From: Tetranychus cinnabarinus
Lineage: Eukaryota > Arthropoda > Arachnida > Trombidiformes > Tetranychidae
Reading direction: 5' to 3'
DNA: 64,000 nucleotides
Assembly (NCBI GenBank): GCA_022266195.1
Contig: WHVY01000002.1
Span: 7,641,001 to 7,705,000, forward strand
Both the position numbers and the translations under genes were made by a program. Below, in pieces: positions 10,624 to 25,600 of this stretch (positions are counted from its first letter, which is position 1; each line of letters starts with the position of its first letter). A model generated the notes under the pieces. That model was not told the DNA's origin. It worked only from the letters and a program-made list of their open reading frames with translations, and did not search any database.

Positions 10624-13600
10624 TTAGCGTTTGTTTTTGGAAAAATAACTTCGATTCATGCGGAGTAAAAGAGGCGATTGTGGTGAACAATTTTGTGGGT
10701 TACATCTCATTACACCATCAACTTCACATTTACATTCCATACATGGACCACTTGCGGGTTTGATTACTTGTCCTAATGGGTACATTGAGCCATTTACTTC
10801 GCAACCTGATAGAAATGATAAAGGATTGATTATTAATAATTTAAATAAAACAAATGAAAATGCAGAAAACTTACCTTTTACTTGAGTGGTCGTCCTTAAG
10901 AAAGGTAAAGGTGTTGTTGAAGTTACATTGACAGTTGATATGTGAACAGCTGAAAGGGACAAGAATGATATAATTAGTAAATCAATTTATATTTAAAGTG
11001 GGATTGGAAGGATGTAAAGATACTTACGACACTCATAACGTGGACAGCAGAATCCCTCGATTGTTGTTTCATAACAATTTGGTATTGGAGGTGGGCAAGT
11101 TTGTTGTAGACAGATAATGTCTCCTCGGAAGCAGAAGCAAAAATCACATGGATGTGGTCTTGGAATTTGTTCAGCTGATTGATAAATTTTACCATTAAAT
11201 ACACACGCTAATGAGGAAGAAACAGAAATGCGTTAGAATTAGATTTTTATAAAAATTCCAATCGATGTAAACAGGATGGGAAGGTAATAATCAATTTTAA
11301 TCTATTAATAATAATCAAATAGCACAGTTACTTACATGAATCCTCAATTCCATCAGCCTGGCTGGTTAAGTTATCTTGTCGAGTTGCTGGTGGCTCGGTG
11401 ACTGTTGGTGTAGCTATTGTCGTTGATAGAGTTGACTTTTCTGTACTTTGAATCGAAATTGTTGCTGAGCTGTCAAACAGGCTTGTATCTTTGGTAATAT
11501 TGTATCTATCTTGTGAAGTTGCGTGAGTACTGACTGTTGACAATTCAATTTTGCCTTCCACTTCTTCTCGTGATTTGGCGATTGGTGTTGTAGAATAGCT
11601 AATTGGATCGACTAATTTTGTTGTAATTGGAAGCTCGGTCGAACTTTTATCTTGTTTTGTTGAACCAAATTGAGTTGTGGGCACTGTACTAGTGGGGATG
11701 CTGCTTGACGAGCGAGAATCTGAAGTTGAAGTGATTGTGGGTGTACCAGTAATTGAAGCATTTACAATATGATCGATATCATCAATGGCCCCAGCAGTAT
11801 AGGTAGTCAACCATTCAGAGGTTAATGTTTCATTGGAGCGGTGAAGGCTCTCACCAAACGGTATTGGTGTTCGAGTAACATTAGTTACGATTGCTGAAGT
11901 AGCCATTGTTGTCACTTCAGCTTTATCCATTCGAATTCCCGTTGAAATTATGAATGGCACATCAGAACTGACTTCACTTGAAAATGTAGTCGTCTGAGTT
12001 GAAAGAGGAAGGTGAACTATTTCGAAAGTTGATGACTCACGCGGAATATCAGTGACTAGAGACTCTTGAGTTGATGAAGAAGTAGTTGTATGTATTTTAA
12101 CGTCTGAAACATTATATTTAATTGACTCTGGAGTTACAGCTAGGATTGATGCTGTGGGCCTGACATATGTTGTCGCAAAGGTTGTGTAAGAAGTTTCATT
12201 GAACTCAGTGCTAGAGAACGTGATTGGCGTTGTGACTGTGTCCACAGCGACAGAGCCTTCTCTGAAAGTTGATTCGTGGGATTCATCTGGTGAAGTTAAA
12301 TTAGATGTTGCTTTGCTTGTCGTGGATGAGGTTGGTATTGATCTTGTAGTTGTTGCAATTGATTCGTACTCTTCTGATCTTGTAGTTGGTTGATCAATTT
12401 CTTGAGGTGAAGTTTCTTGAATTGATTTTTCTGTTGTAGATACTTCACTTGCTGCATCTTTAGATTCTGGTCTGGTGGTTGTTGTGACATATGATGAAGA
12501 TGTTGATGATTCTGTAGATTTAATGGTAGTTCTGATTGTAGTTTGTTTAACTGAATATTCTGTCGTAACATCTTCAATATCTGCAACACTTGATGTTGTA
12601 GTAGACGGCAATCTTGTAGATGAACTTTGCCTTACGTCTACCTTATCGTCATCCTCTAACTTAGTTGTCATTCCACTTGCAATTGTTGTAGTTTCACTTA
12701 CATCATCTGCTGATGTTAAATTAAATGTTGCTTTGCTCGTCGTGGATGAGGTTGAACTTGACCTTGTAGTTGTCGCAATTGATTCGTACTCTTCTGATCT
12801 TGTGGTTGGTTGATCAATTTCTTGTGGTGAAGTTTCTGCGACTGATTTTTGCGTTGTAGATGATTCAATTGCTGCATCTTTAGATTCTGGTGGTGTTGTT
12901 GATGTAGCATATGATGGTGACGATGGTGTTGATTTACTTGTAGTTTGGATGGTAGTTTGATCAATTGGATATGCTGTTGTAACATCATCAATATCTGGAA
13001 CACCTGAACTACTTGATATTGTAGTAGACGGTAATCTTGTAGTTGTATCAATTGATTCATGCTCTTCTGATCTTGTTGTTGGTTGATCAATTTCTTGTGG
13101 TGAAGTTTCTTGGGAGGATTTTTGCGTTGTAGATGATTCAATTGCTGCATCTTTAGATACTGGTGGTGTGGTTGATGTAGCATATGATGGTGACGATGGT
13201 GTTGATTTACTTGTAGTTTGGATGGTAGTTTGATCAATTGGATATGCTGTTGTAACATCATCAATATCTGAAACACCTGAACTACTTATTCTTGTAGTAG
13301 ACGGTAATCTTGTAGTTGTATCAATTGATTGGTGCTCTTCTGATCTTGTAGTTGGTTGACCAATTTCTTGTGGTGAAGTTTCTGCGACTGATTTTTGCGT
13401 TGTAGATGATTCAATTGCTGCATCTTTAGATTCTGGTGCTGTTGTTGATGTAGCATATGATGGTGATGATGGTGTGGATTTACTTGTAGCTTGGGTGGTA
13501 GTTTGATCAATTGGATATGCTGTTGTTACATCTTCAATATCTGAAACACTTGATCTTGTAATTGTTCCAGTTGATTCCTCTCCTGATCTTGTCGTTGATT

Positions 13601-16600
13601 GATCATTTTCTTTTGGAGAAGTTTCTTGGAATGATTTTTGCGTTGTTGGAGATGATGCCATTGCTATATCTTTCGATTCTGGTATTGTAGTAGATGTAAC
13701 AAATGCTGATGATGTTGATGATTCTGTAGATTTATCCGTAGTTCTGATTGTAGTTTGTTCAACTGCATATTCTGTTGTAACGTCTTCAATATCTGAAACA
13801 CTTGAAGTTGTAGTAGACGGCAATCTTGTTGATGAACTTTGCTTCACGTCTACCTTTTCGTCATCCTCTAACACAGTTGTCATTTCACTCGAAGTTGGTG
13901 TAGTTTCAGTTTCATCACCTGCTGATGTTAAATTGAATGTTGCTTTGCTCGTCGAGGATGGACTTGATCTTGTAGTTGTTGCAATAGATTCGTACTCTTC
14001 TGATCTTGTAGTTGATTGATCAATTTCTTTTGGAGAAGTTTCTTGAACAGATTTTTGCGTTGTTGTAAATGAGGCAATTTCTGCATCTTTAGCTTCTGCT
14101 ATTTTGTTAGATGTAACATATGATGGTGATGATGGTGTAGATTTACTTGTAGTTCTGATTGTAGTTTGATCAACTGTATATTCTGTTGTTACATCTTCAA
14201 TATCTGAGACACTTGCTTTTGTAGTTGTATCAATTGATTCGTACTCTTCAGATCTTGTAGTTGATTGATCAATTTCCTTTGGAGAAGTTTCTTGGATTGA
14301 TTTTTCCGTTGTAGATGATTCAATTGCTTCATCTTTAGATTCTGGTATTGTGGTTGATGTAGCAAATGATGGTGTAGATTTGCTCGTAGTTTGGATGGTA
14401 GTTTGATCAATTGGGAATGCTGTTGTTACATCTTCAATATCTAAAACACCTGGGCTACTTGATATTGATGTAGACGGCAATCTTGTTGATGAACTTTGCT
14501 TCACGTCTACCTTATCGTCATCTTCTAATTTAGTAGTCATTTCACTTGGCATTGTTGTAGTTTCAGTTCTATCTGCTGATGTTAGATTAAATGTTGTGCT
14601 ACTCGTCGTGGATAAGGTTGGACTTGTTCTTGTAGTTATATCAATTGATTCGTACTCTCCTGATCTTGTAGTTGGTTGTTCAATTTCTATTGGAGAGGTT
14701 TCTTGGACTGATTTTTGCGTTGTAAATGACAAAATTGTTGGTTCTTCTGATTCTAGTACTGTGGTAGATGTAGCAAATGATGAAGATGATGATGATGATT
14801 CTGTATATTTACTTGTAGTTGTGATGGTAGTTTGATCAACTATTGTAACATCTTCAATATCTGAAACACCTAGACTACTTGCTTTCGTAGTTGGTTGTTC
14901 AAAGTCTCGTACAGGAGTTCTTTGGATTGATTTTTCCGTTGTAGATAATTCACTTGCTGCATCTTTAGATTCGAGGCTTGAGGTTGATGTAACATATGAT
15001 GAAGATGTTAGTGACAACGTTGTGGATTTACTCGTAGGTCTGATTGTGGTTTGATCAACATGATATTCTGTTGTAACATCTTCAAAATCTGAAACACCTG
15101 AACTACTTGCTCTTGTAGTTGTATCAATTGATTCGTCTTCTGATCTTGTAGTTGATTGATCAATTTCCTTCGGGGAAATTTCTTGGACTGATTTTGGCGT
15201 TGTAGATGATACAATTGTTGCAACTTCAGATTCTAGTACTGTGGTAGAAGTAGCATATGATGAAGATGATGATTTGAGTTTACTTGTAGTTCTGATGGTA
15301 GTTTGATCAACAGTATATTCCGTTGTTACATCTTCAATATCTGTAACACCTAAACTACTTGATCTTGTAGTTGTATCAATTGATTCGTAGTCTTCTGATC
15401 TTGTTTCTTGGACTGATTTTTGCGTTGTTGTAGATGATTTCATTGCTGCATCTTTAGATTCTGGAATTGTGGTTGATGTAGCATATGATGATGGTGCGGA
15501 TGATTCTGTAACTTTACTTGTAGTTCTTATTGATGTTTGTTCAACTGAATATTCTGTTGTAATATCTTCAATATCTGAAACACTTGCTATTGTAGTTGTA
15601 TCGATTGATTCGTACTCTTCTGATCTTGTAGTTGGTTGATCAATTTCTTGGACTGATTTTGTAGATGATTTAATTGCTTCATCTTTAGATTCTAGTATTG
15701 TGGTTGATATAGCATATGATGGTGTAGATTTACTTGTAGTTTGGATGGTGCTTGGATCAATTGAGAATGCTGTTGTTACATCCTCAATATCTAAAACACC
15801 TGGACTACTTGATACTGTAGTAGACGGCAATCTTGTTGATGAACTTTGCTCTACGTCAATCTTATCGTCATCCTCTAACTTAGTTGTTATTTCACTTGAA
15901 ATTGTTGTAATTTCAGTTCTTTCTGTTGATGTTAAATTCAATGTTGCTTTGCTTGTCGTGGATAAGGTTGGACTTGCTCTTGTAGTTGTTGCAATTGATT
16001 CGTCCTCTTCTGATCTTGTAGTGGGTTGATCAATTTCTTGTGGGGAAGTTTCTTGGATTGATTTTTCCGTTGTAAGTGAGTCACTTGCTGCATCTTTAGA
16101 TTCTGGTATTGAAGTAGATGTATCATATGTTGGAGATGATGATAAGGATTCTGTAGATTTACTTGTGAGTCTGATTGTAGTTTGATCAACTGAATATTCT
16201 GTTGTAACATCTTCAATATCTGAAACACCTGAACTACTTATTCTTGTAGTAGACGGTAATCTTGTAGTTGTATCAATTGATTGGTGCTCTTCTGATCTTG
16301 TAGTTGGTTGACCAATTTCTTGTGGTGAAGTTTCTGCGACTGATTTTTGCGTTGTAGATGATTCAATTGCTGCATCTTTAGATTCTGGTGGTGTTGTTGA
16401 TGTAGCATATGATGGTGACGATGGTGTTGATTTACTTGTAGTTTGGATGGTAGTTTGATCAATTGGATTTGCTGTTGTAACATCATCAATATCTGTAACA
16501 CCTGAACTACTTGATATTGTAGTAGACGGCAATCTTGGTGATGAACTTTGCTTTACAGCTACCTCATCCTCATCGATCAACTTAGTTGTCATTTCACTCG

Positions 16601-19600
16601 AAATTGTTGTAATTTCAGTTACATCATCTGCTGATGTTAAATTAAATGTTGTTTTACTCGTCGTGGATAAGGTTGGACTTGATCTTGTAGTTGTGTCAAC
16701 ATCTTTAGATTCTGGTATTGTGGTTGTTGTATCATATGATGGAGATGATGATAATGAATCTGTGGTTTTACTTGTAGGTTTGATTGTAGTTTGATCAACT
16801 GTATATTCTGTTGTTACATCTTCAATATCTGAAACACCTGAACTACTAGATCTTGTAGTTGTATCAATTGAATCGTGCTCGCCTGATCTAGTAGTTGGTT
16901 TTTCAACATCCTTTGGAGAAGTTTCTTGGGCCGATTTTTCTGTTGTTGTAGATGATTGAATTGCTGCATCGTCAGATTCGGGGCTTGTGACTGATGTAAC
17001 ATAAGTTGATGATGATGATTCTGTGGATTTACTTGTAGTTCTGATTGTAGTTAGATCAACTGAATATTCTGTTGTAACATCTCCAATATCTGAAACACCT
17101 AAACTACTTGATGGTCTTGTTGAAGAACTTTGCTTTATGTCTACCTTATTGTCATCCTCTAACTTAGTTGTCATTTCACTTGAAATTGTTGTAATTTCAG
17201 TTACATCATCTAATGATGTTAAATTAAATGTTGTTTTACTCGTCGTGGATAAGGTTGGACTTGTAGTTGATTGATCAATTTCCTTCGAAGAAGTTTCTTG
17301 GACTGATTTTTGCGTTGTAGATGACACAATAGTTGCAACTTCAGATTCTAGTACTGTGGTAGATGTAGCATATGATGATTTGGGCTTACTTGTAGTTCTG
17401 ATGGTAGTTTGATCAACTGTAAATTCCGTTGTTACATCTTCAATATCTGTACTTGATCTTGTAGTTGTATCAATTGATTCAAACGCAGTTGCCCTTGTAG
17501 TTGGTTGTTCAATTTCTTGTGAAGAGGTTTCTTGGACTGATTTTTCTGTTGTTGTAGATGATTCAAATGCTGCATCTTTAGATTCTGGGATTGTTGTAGT
17601 TGTAACATATGATGATGGTGTGGATTTACTCGTAACTCTGATGGTAGTTTGCTCAACTGGATATGCTGTTGTAACATCTGTAATATCTAAAACACCTAAA
17701 CTACTTGATCTTGTAGTCGTTGATTCGTACTCTTCTGATTTTGTAGTTAGTTGATCGATTTCTTGTGGCCAAGTTTCTTGAGTTGATTTTTCAGTTGTTG
17801 TAGATTCTGGTCTTGAGGATGCTGTAAAGTATGATGAAGATGTTGATGATGATTCTGTAGGTTTACTCTTAGGTCTGATTGTAGTTTGATCAACTGAATA
17901 TTCTGTTGTAACATCTTCAATATCTGAAACACCTGAATTACTCTTTCTTGTAGCGGACGGTAATCTTGTAGTTGTATCAATTGGGTCGTGCTCTTCTGAT
18001 CTCGTAGTTGGTTGTTCAATTTCCGTTGGAGAAGTTTCTTGGGATGATTTTTCCGTTGTAGATGAGGCAATTTCTGCATCTTTAGATGCTGGTCTTGTGG
18101 TTGATGTAACATATGATGATGGTGTAGATTTACTCGTAGCTCTGATCGTAGTTTGATCAACTGGATATGCAGTCGTAACATCGTCAATATCTGCAACACT
18201 CGCTGTTGTAGTAGACGGCAATTTTGTTGATGAACTTTGCTTTACAGCCACCTCATCCTCATCCGTTAACTTAGTTGTCATTCCACTCGAAATTGTTGTA
18301 ATTTCATCAGTTTCATCTGCTGATGTTAAATTAAATGTTGTTTTACTCGTCGTGGATAAGGTTGGACTTGATCTTGTTGTTGTGTCTGCATCTTTAGATT
18401 CTGGTATTGTAGTAGATGTATCATATGATGGAGATGATGATAATACATCTGTGGATTTACTCGTAGCTCTGATCGTAGTTTGATCAACTGGATATGCTGT
18501 TGTAACATCATCAATATCTGAAACACCTGAACTACTTGATATTGTAGTAGACGGCAATCTTGGTGATGAACTTTGCTTATCATCATCCACTAACTTAGTT
18601 GTCATTTCACTTGAAATTGTTGTAGTTTCACTTACATCATCTGCTGATGTTAAATTAAATGTTGTGCTCTTCGTCGTGGATAAGGTTGAACTTGCTCTTG
18701 TAGTTGTATCAATGGATTCGTACTCTGATGCTTTTGTAGTCGGTTGATCAATTTCTATCGGAGAGGTTTCTTGGACTGGTTTTTCCGTTGTTGTAAATGA
18801 TTCAATTGCTGCATCTTTAGATTCTGCTATTTTGTTAGATGTAACATATGATGGTGATGATGGTGTTGATTTACTTGTAGTTCTGATCGTAGTTTGTGCA
18901 ACTGAATATTCTGTTGTAACGTCTTCAATATCTGAAACATTCGATATTGTAGTTGTTTCAGTTGATTCGTCTCCTGATCTTGTTTTTGATTGATCATTTT
19001 CATTTGGAGAAGTTTCTTGGACAGATTGTTGCGTTGTTGGGGATAATTCCATTGCTGCATCTTTAGATTCTGGTATTATGGTTGATGTCGCATATGATGT
19101 TGGCGGTTCCGTAGATTTACTCGTAGTTCTGATTGTAGTTTGTGCAACTGAATATTCTGTTGTAACGTCTTCAATATCTGAAACACTTGATACTCTAGTA
19201 GACGGCAATCTTGTAGATGCATTTTGCTCTACGTCTACCTTATCGTCATCCTCTAACTTAGTTGTTATTTCACTTGAAATTGTTGTAATTGCAGTTGCAT
19301 CTGTTGATGTGTGATTGAATGTTGCTTTGCTCGTCGTTGATAAGATTGGACTTGATCTTGTAGTTGTATCAATCGATTCGTATTCAGCTAATCTTGTAGT
19401 TGGGTGTTCAATTTCTTGTGGTGGAGTTTCTTGGATTGATTTTTCCGTTGTAGATGATTCACTTGCTGCATCTTTGAATTCTGTTATTGTAGTAGATGTA
19501 ACATACGATGAAGATGATATCGATGGTGGTTCTGTCGATTTACTTGTAGTGCTGATTGTAGTTTGATCAACTGAATATTCTGTTGTAATATCATCAATAT

Positions 19601-22600
19601 CTGGAACACCTGAACTACTTGATATTGTAGTAGACGGCAATCTTGTTGATGAACTTTGCTTTACGTCTACCTTATCGTCAAGCACTAACTTAGTTGTCAT
19701 TTCACTTGGAATGGTTGTAGTTTCAGTTCTATCTGCTGATGTTAAATTAAATGGTGTGCTACTCGTCGTGGATAAGGTTGCACTTGCTCTTGTAGTTGTA
19801 TCAATTGATTCGTATTCAGCTAATCTTGTAGTTGGTTGATCAATTTCTTGTGGTGAAGTTTCTTTGACTGATTTTACCGTAGTAAATGTTTCCATTGCTG
19901 CATCTTCAGATTCTGGTATTGTAGTAGATGTAACAAATGATGGCGATGTTGATGATTCTGTAGATTTACTCGTAGTTCTGATTGTAGTTTGTTTAACTGA
20001 ATATTCTGTCGTAACATCTTCGATATCTGCAACACTTGATGTTGTAGTAGACGGCAATCTTGTAGATGAACTTTGCCTTACGTCTACCTTATCCTCATCC
20101 TTCAACATAGTTGTCATTTCACTTGAAATTGTTGTAGTTTCACTTACATCATCTACTGATGTTAAATTAAATGTTGCTTTGCTTGTCGTGGATAAGGTTG
20201 GACTTGCTCTTGTAGTTGTTGCAATTGATTCGTACTCTTCTGTTCTTGTAGTGGGTCGATCAATTTCTTGTGGAGAAGTTTCTTGGATTGATTTTTCCGT
20301 TGTAAGTGATTCACTTGCTGCATCTTTAGATTCTGGTATTGTAGTAGATGTATCATATGATGGAGATGATGATAATGATTCTGTAGATTTACTTGTGGGT
20401 CTGATTGTAGTTTGATCAACTGAATATTCTGTTGTAACATCTTGAATATCTGAAACATCTATACTACTTGATCTTGTAGTAGACGGTAATCTTGTAGTTG
20501 TATCATTTGAAGCGTACTCTTCTGATCTTGTAGTTGGTTGATCAATTTCTTGTGGTGAAGTTTCTTGGACTGATTTTTCAGTTGTTGTAGATGATGCAAT
20601 TGGTGCATCTTTAGATTCTGGTAGTGTGGTTGATGTAGCATATGATGCTGATGATGGTGTTGATTTACTTGTTGTTTGGATGGTAGTTTGATCAATTGGA
20701 TATGCTTTTGTTACATCTTCAATATCTATAACACCCGAACTACTTGATATTGTAGTAGACGGCAATCTTGGTGATGAACTTTGCTTTACGGCTATTTCAT
20801 CCTCATCGATTAACTTAGTTGTCATTTCACTCGAAATCGTTGTAATTTCAGTTACATCATCTGCTGATGTTAAATTAAATGTTGTTTTACTCGTCGTGGA
20901 TAAAGCTGGACTTGATCTTGTAGTTGTATCAATTGTTTCGTCTATTGATCTTATAGTCGATTGATCATTTTCTTTCGGAGAAGTTTCTTTGACTGATTTT
21001 TCCGTTGTTGGGGATAATTCCATTGCTGCATCTTTAGATTCTGGTATTGTGGTAGATGCAACAAATGATGGTGGTGTTGATGATGGTGTGGGTTTACTCG
21101 TTGTTCTGATTGTAGTTTGTTCAACTAAATATTCCGTCGTAACATCTTCAATATCTGAAACACTTGATGTTGTAGTTGTATCATTTGATTCATACTCTTC
21201 TGATCTTGTAGTTGGTTGATCGTTTTCTTTTGAAGAAGTTTCTTGGACTGATTTTTCCGTTGTTGTAGATGTTTCCATTGCTGCATCTTTAGATTCTGGT
21301 CTTGAGGTTGATGTAACATAAGATGTTGATGATTCTGTAGATTTACTTGATATTGTAGTAGACGGCAATCTTGTTGATGAACTTTGCTCTACGTCTACCT
21401 TATCCTCATCTTCTAACTTAGTTATCATTTCACTTAGAATTGTTGTAGTTTCAGTTACATCATCTGCTGATGTTGGATTAAATGTTGTTTTACTCATTGT
21501 GGATAAGGTTGAACTTGCTCTTGTAGTTGTATCATTTGATTCATACTCTTCTGATCTTGTAGTTGGTTGATCAATTTCTTGTGGTGAAGTTTCTTGGACT
21601 GATTTTTCAGTTGTTGTAGATGATGCAATTGGTGCATCTTTAGATTCTGGTCTTGAGGTTGATGTAACATATGATGAAGATGTTGATGATGATTCTGTAG
21701 ATTTACTTGTCGATCTGATTGTAGTTTGATCAACTGGATATGCTGTTGTAACTTCTCCAATATCCGAAACACCTAAACTACTTGATATTGTAGTAGACGG
21801 CAATCTTGTTGATGAACTTTGCTTTACGTCTACCTTATCCTCATCCTCTAACTTAGTTGTCATTCCACTTGCAATTGTTGTAGTTTCAGTTCCATCTGCT
21901 GATGTTAAATTAAATATTGTGCTACTCGTCGTGGATAAGGTTGAACTTGACCTTGTAGTTGTCGCAATTGATTCAAACGCAGCTGATCTTGTAGTCGGTT
22001 GATCAATCTTTTGTGGTGAAGTTTCTTGGACTGATGCTTGCGTCGTAGATGATTCAATTGCTGCATCTTTAGATTCTGGTCTTGACGTTGATGTAGCATA
22101 TGAAGATGGAGATGATGGTGAGGATTTACTTGTAGTTCTGCTTGTAGTTTGTTCAACTGAATATTCTGTCGTAACATCTGCAATAGCAGTTTTCGTTGTG
22201 TAATCTTTGACAGTAGTTATACCGTCAATTCTTGCATCTCCGGTACCTGTAATAGCAGATACAGGTATTCGAGTAGTACCAGGATGAGTTGTTGTTTGGC
22301 TCAAAATAACTAGTCGTGTATCATATCGTTCGCCCTCTCCCTGTCTGCTTTGGCTAGGCTCAACACTTGTACTACCAATAGAGGTAGTAAATGTTTCTGT
22401 CGTGGATGGCAGAACAGATGAAGCAGTTCCTGTTTTAAGAGGAATATCGGTTAAAATCATATGATATAAATTGTCATGTTTTATGAATAACTGCTACACG
22501 CGCATAAGAATTATAAGAATTAACATTGAAAATTACCTGTTACTGAAGTAGGCATAACAGTAGTTCTGTTTGAGGCATCTGCTGGGATTTTGACTGATAA

Positions 22601-25600
22601 AAGAATAATAAAAGAGATTAAAAATTTTAGATTTTTTATCAAATGCAAGTTTGATTAGAAACAATTTTTTACTTACAGCAGTTATAACGAGTACAGCATC
22701 GATCAATGTGTTTGATTGGAACACATTTAACTGTTGGGTCGGTATTTTGATGTGGTTCACATAATATTTCATCACAGTATATGACACTATTGATGCAAAC
22801 ACAATATTCAACACAAGGATCACTATTTGCGACTTCTTCACCATTTTGATAAATTTTCCCACTATGGCGACAAATACCTATGATTGATGAGGAAAAGGTT
22901 AATAATTATAAAGTGAATAAGTTTTGAATTAAAGTTTGATTTAATTAAACTAACCTTCACCAGGAATAACACCAGGAGTGGGTGCTGGTCTTTTACTAGG
23001 TTCAGTCTTTTTCCATGTTACTCGGGTAGGATAGCCTTCAGTGAATGATTCTATGGGTGAAAATGGTCCAATCTCTTTTCTAGGCTGAGAAGGTTCATTT
23101 CCATTCATTGGACGACGTGGATAAACCGATGTTGTTGGTGGTATACTACTTGGAAGTGATGTTGATGTAATGTCCATCATCATGTAATGAGTTGATGACG
23201 AGTCTTTCTTTTCTGATTTAGTTGAACCAGGTTTAGTGCTTGTACTTGAAATTGAAAGTTCAGACGGAGTAAATTTATCGTCATGTGGAAGTAAAATATC
23301 ATCTTTACGTCCATCAGCTGGTGTTTCTGATCTTGACAACATTTTATCAACGCTTGTTCGAGGTAAGGAAGTTGTTGACTCCACCACTTTTACAGTAGTT
23401 GTCGACGGTAATTTACGATGTACCACTGTCATATTACCAGCTAAAACACTTTTCGAGGGTAATTTGCGTGTTGGAGCAGCTTAAAGGAATTAAAAATTTC
23501 AAAGATAAAAGGTTAAAATTAAATTAAGAATAGAAAAAATCTTAATCGTAAGAAAAGTCAGCTTACCACATTCATATCGCTCAGGACAACACTTATCTGT
23601 CTCACTAGGTATTGGGACGCATCCATCACAAGGTGGTTTACACTCCTCAATAGCACAGACAATTTCATTTCGCATACAATAACAGTGTTCACAAGGTTCA
23701 GTTGAAGCTACAGCTTGTCCATCAGCATAATACTTTCCATTGAGCATACAGCCTTCGCCAGTTCCAATAGAATATCTAGAATCAGGGGGAACGGTTGTTG
23801 CTGCTTCAGCACCTTAAAATAAGAATGATAAGAGATACAAAATTCAGTTGAATTGAAATAACTAACGGAATACAAGGAGAATGCTCGATAAAAACTTACC
23901 ACATTTATAGCGAGACGGGCAACATTCGCCCTTTTGATAAATTGGTTGGCACCCAGCGACCGATAAGGCACATTCTTGTATAATACAAGCTGAAGTATTT
24001 CGTATACAATAACAAATTTCACAAGATTTTCCCGTTTCGGACGGGATTTGACTTCCTTCACGATGATGTTGACCATTAATATAACATCCTGCAATGATGT
24101 AAGTTAATATTAGTTATGAGAAAAGGTTTTCATCTTAAAATCCCAATTCAATCGAGTTTCTATGTAAAGTCGATTGGTACATCAATTACCTGGACCTTCA
24201 ATTGGACTTGGTGTGGTTGTTGTGGTTGTCGTTGTTGTTACAGTTGTTGATGATGATAATGACAAAAGTCCTTCAGGCTCAGGGTCTGACTCTGGGTCAG
24301 GATCAGGTTCAGGGTCTGGTCCTGCAAGAAAATTAAATTATAAACATAAATTTACACATAAATAATTAAGTAAAAATGATGCAATTGGGTGAAAAATTAA
24401 TTATTTTAAAAAGTTAATAAAATTCAGCTGATGAGTAGAAATCTTTCTAAGCTTACAAGTTTGAATATAGTCTATTAATTATGAAACTATAGATTATTAA
24501 ATGAATAAATAATTAATATCTTGAAGACTTTTTCATATCTTGGAATCTTGCAGATACTTAAATTTAATCACTCTCTTGAAAAAAAGGAAGGGTTAAAGTA
24601 TCTTTTTGGTGGTTGCATCTTAAATAACATTTTCCTATGCAACTCCTCCTTGCTCATTAATAAATTGTTAATAGATTCACAATATTTTAATCAAATTACT
24701 GAATAGCTGTATTAAACGTTACTTAAACGCATCTAATAAAGAAATTACACTAACTTATACATTCCATAGCCTTAATTGTTAGATATCTATGAAGTACTAC
24801 AAAAGAGTAATCGTTCAAAGCTACAGAGTGTAAATTAGAAGGGTTGAAACTTACCATCAGGGCAGGATATCCTAGGACAACATTCACCAGGCACTTTTTC
24901 AATTACACATGATTCACCAATGGGTCGAATGAAGGGACAAACCCGAAGATAGCACATTAACATGCTATTAACACAAGTACAATTGAGACAAGGTTCATTT
25001 GTTTCAATCTGTTCACCATTTTGATAGTGTTTTAACAAATAGTAACAACCTGAAAAATTGAAGAGAAATCGTAATTAGTTATTGTTAAGTAGCTCGATTC
25101 ATATTTACGCAGATTTTGGAAAGAAATTGATAATTTAAAAAATAAAAACATAATTTATTTAAGCTTTATCTATTAATAGTAGACATGTGTAAAAACAGTT
25201 GAATTAATGAGCGGGATCTCGATCATTGTTTTGAGATCAAAGTTAGCTAAGATTGTTCAATCAAACCCCAGATGGCATTAGCTAATACTTTTAGATTTCA
25301 TTTTTCAATGAATTGAAATTTTTTTCAAATTTCAACAAATCGTCTAATTTTTTGTTTTTGTCATTCAACTAAAATTATTAATGTCCTAATTATTCGTGCG
25401 ATTTTCATTTATAAGTTATGTCCATCATTTTTCTATGCACAAGTTAACTGAGGTAAGTTACGAAATTAATAAATACTTTGCGATGTTATGGTAAACTAGC
25501 TGAGAAAGCAAGATAATTTATCAGCGGTGCTTATGATGTCTAATCACATACGAATCTCTTTGAAATAGATTTCCCCTTATTTCTAGATACAAATCCAAAT

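Noticed and set aside
12199..22183. Many open frames on the plus strand (Val/Ser-rich) and in another minus frame (Gln/His-rich) inside the mucin exon
   Set aside because: They are side effects of the repeat codon pattern. Only the Thr/Ser frame is open throughout, carries sequons and splices in phase with VWC exons.
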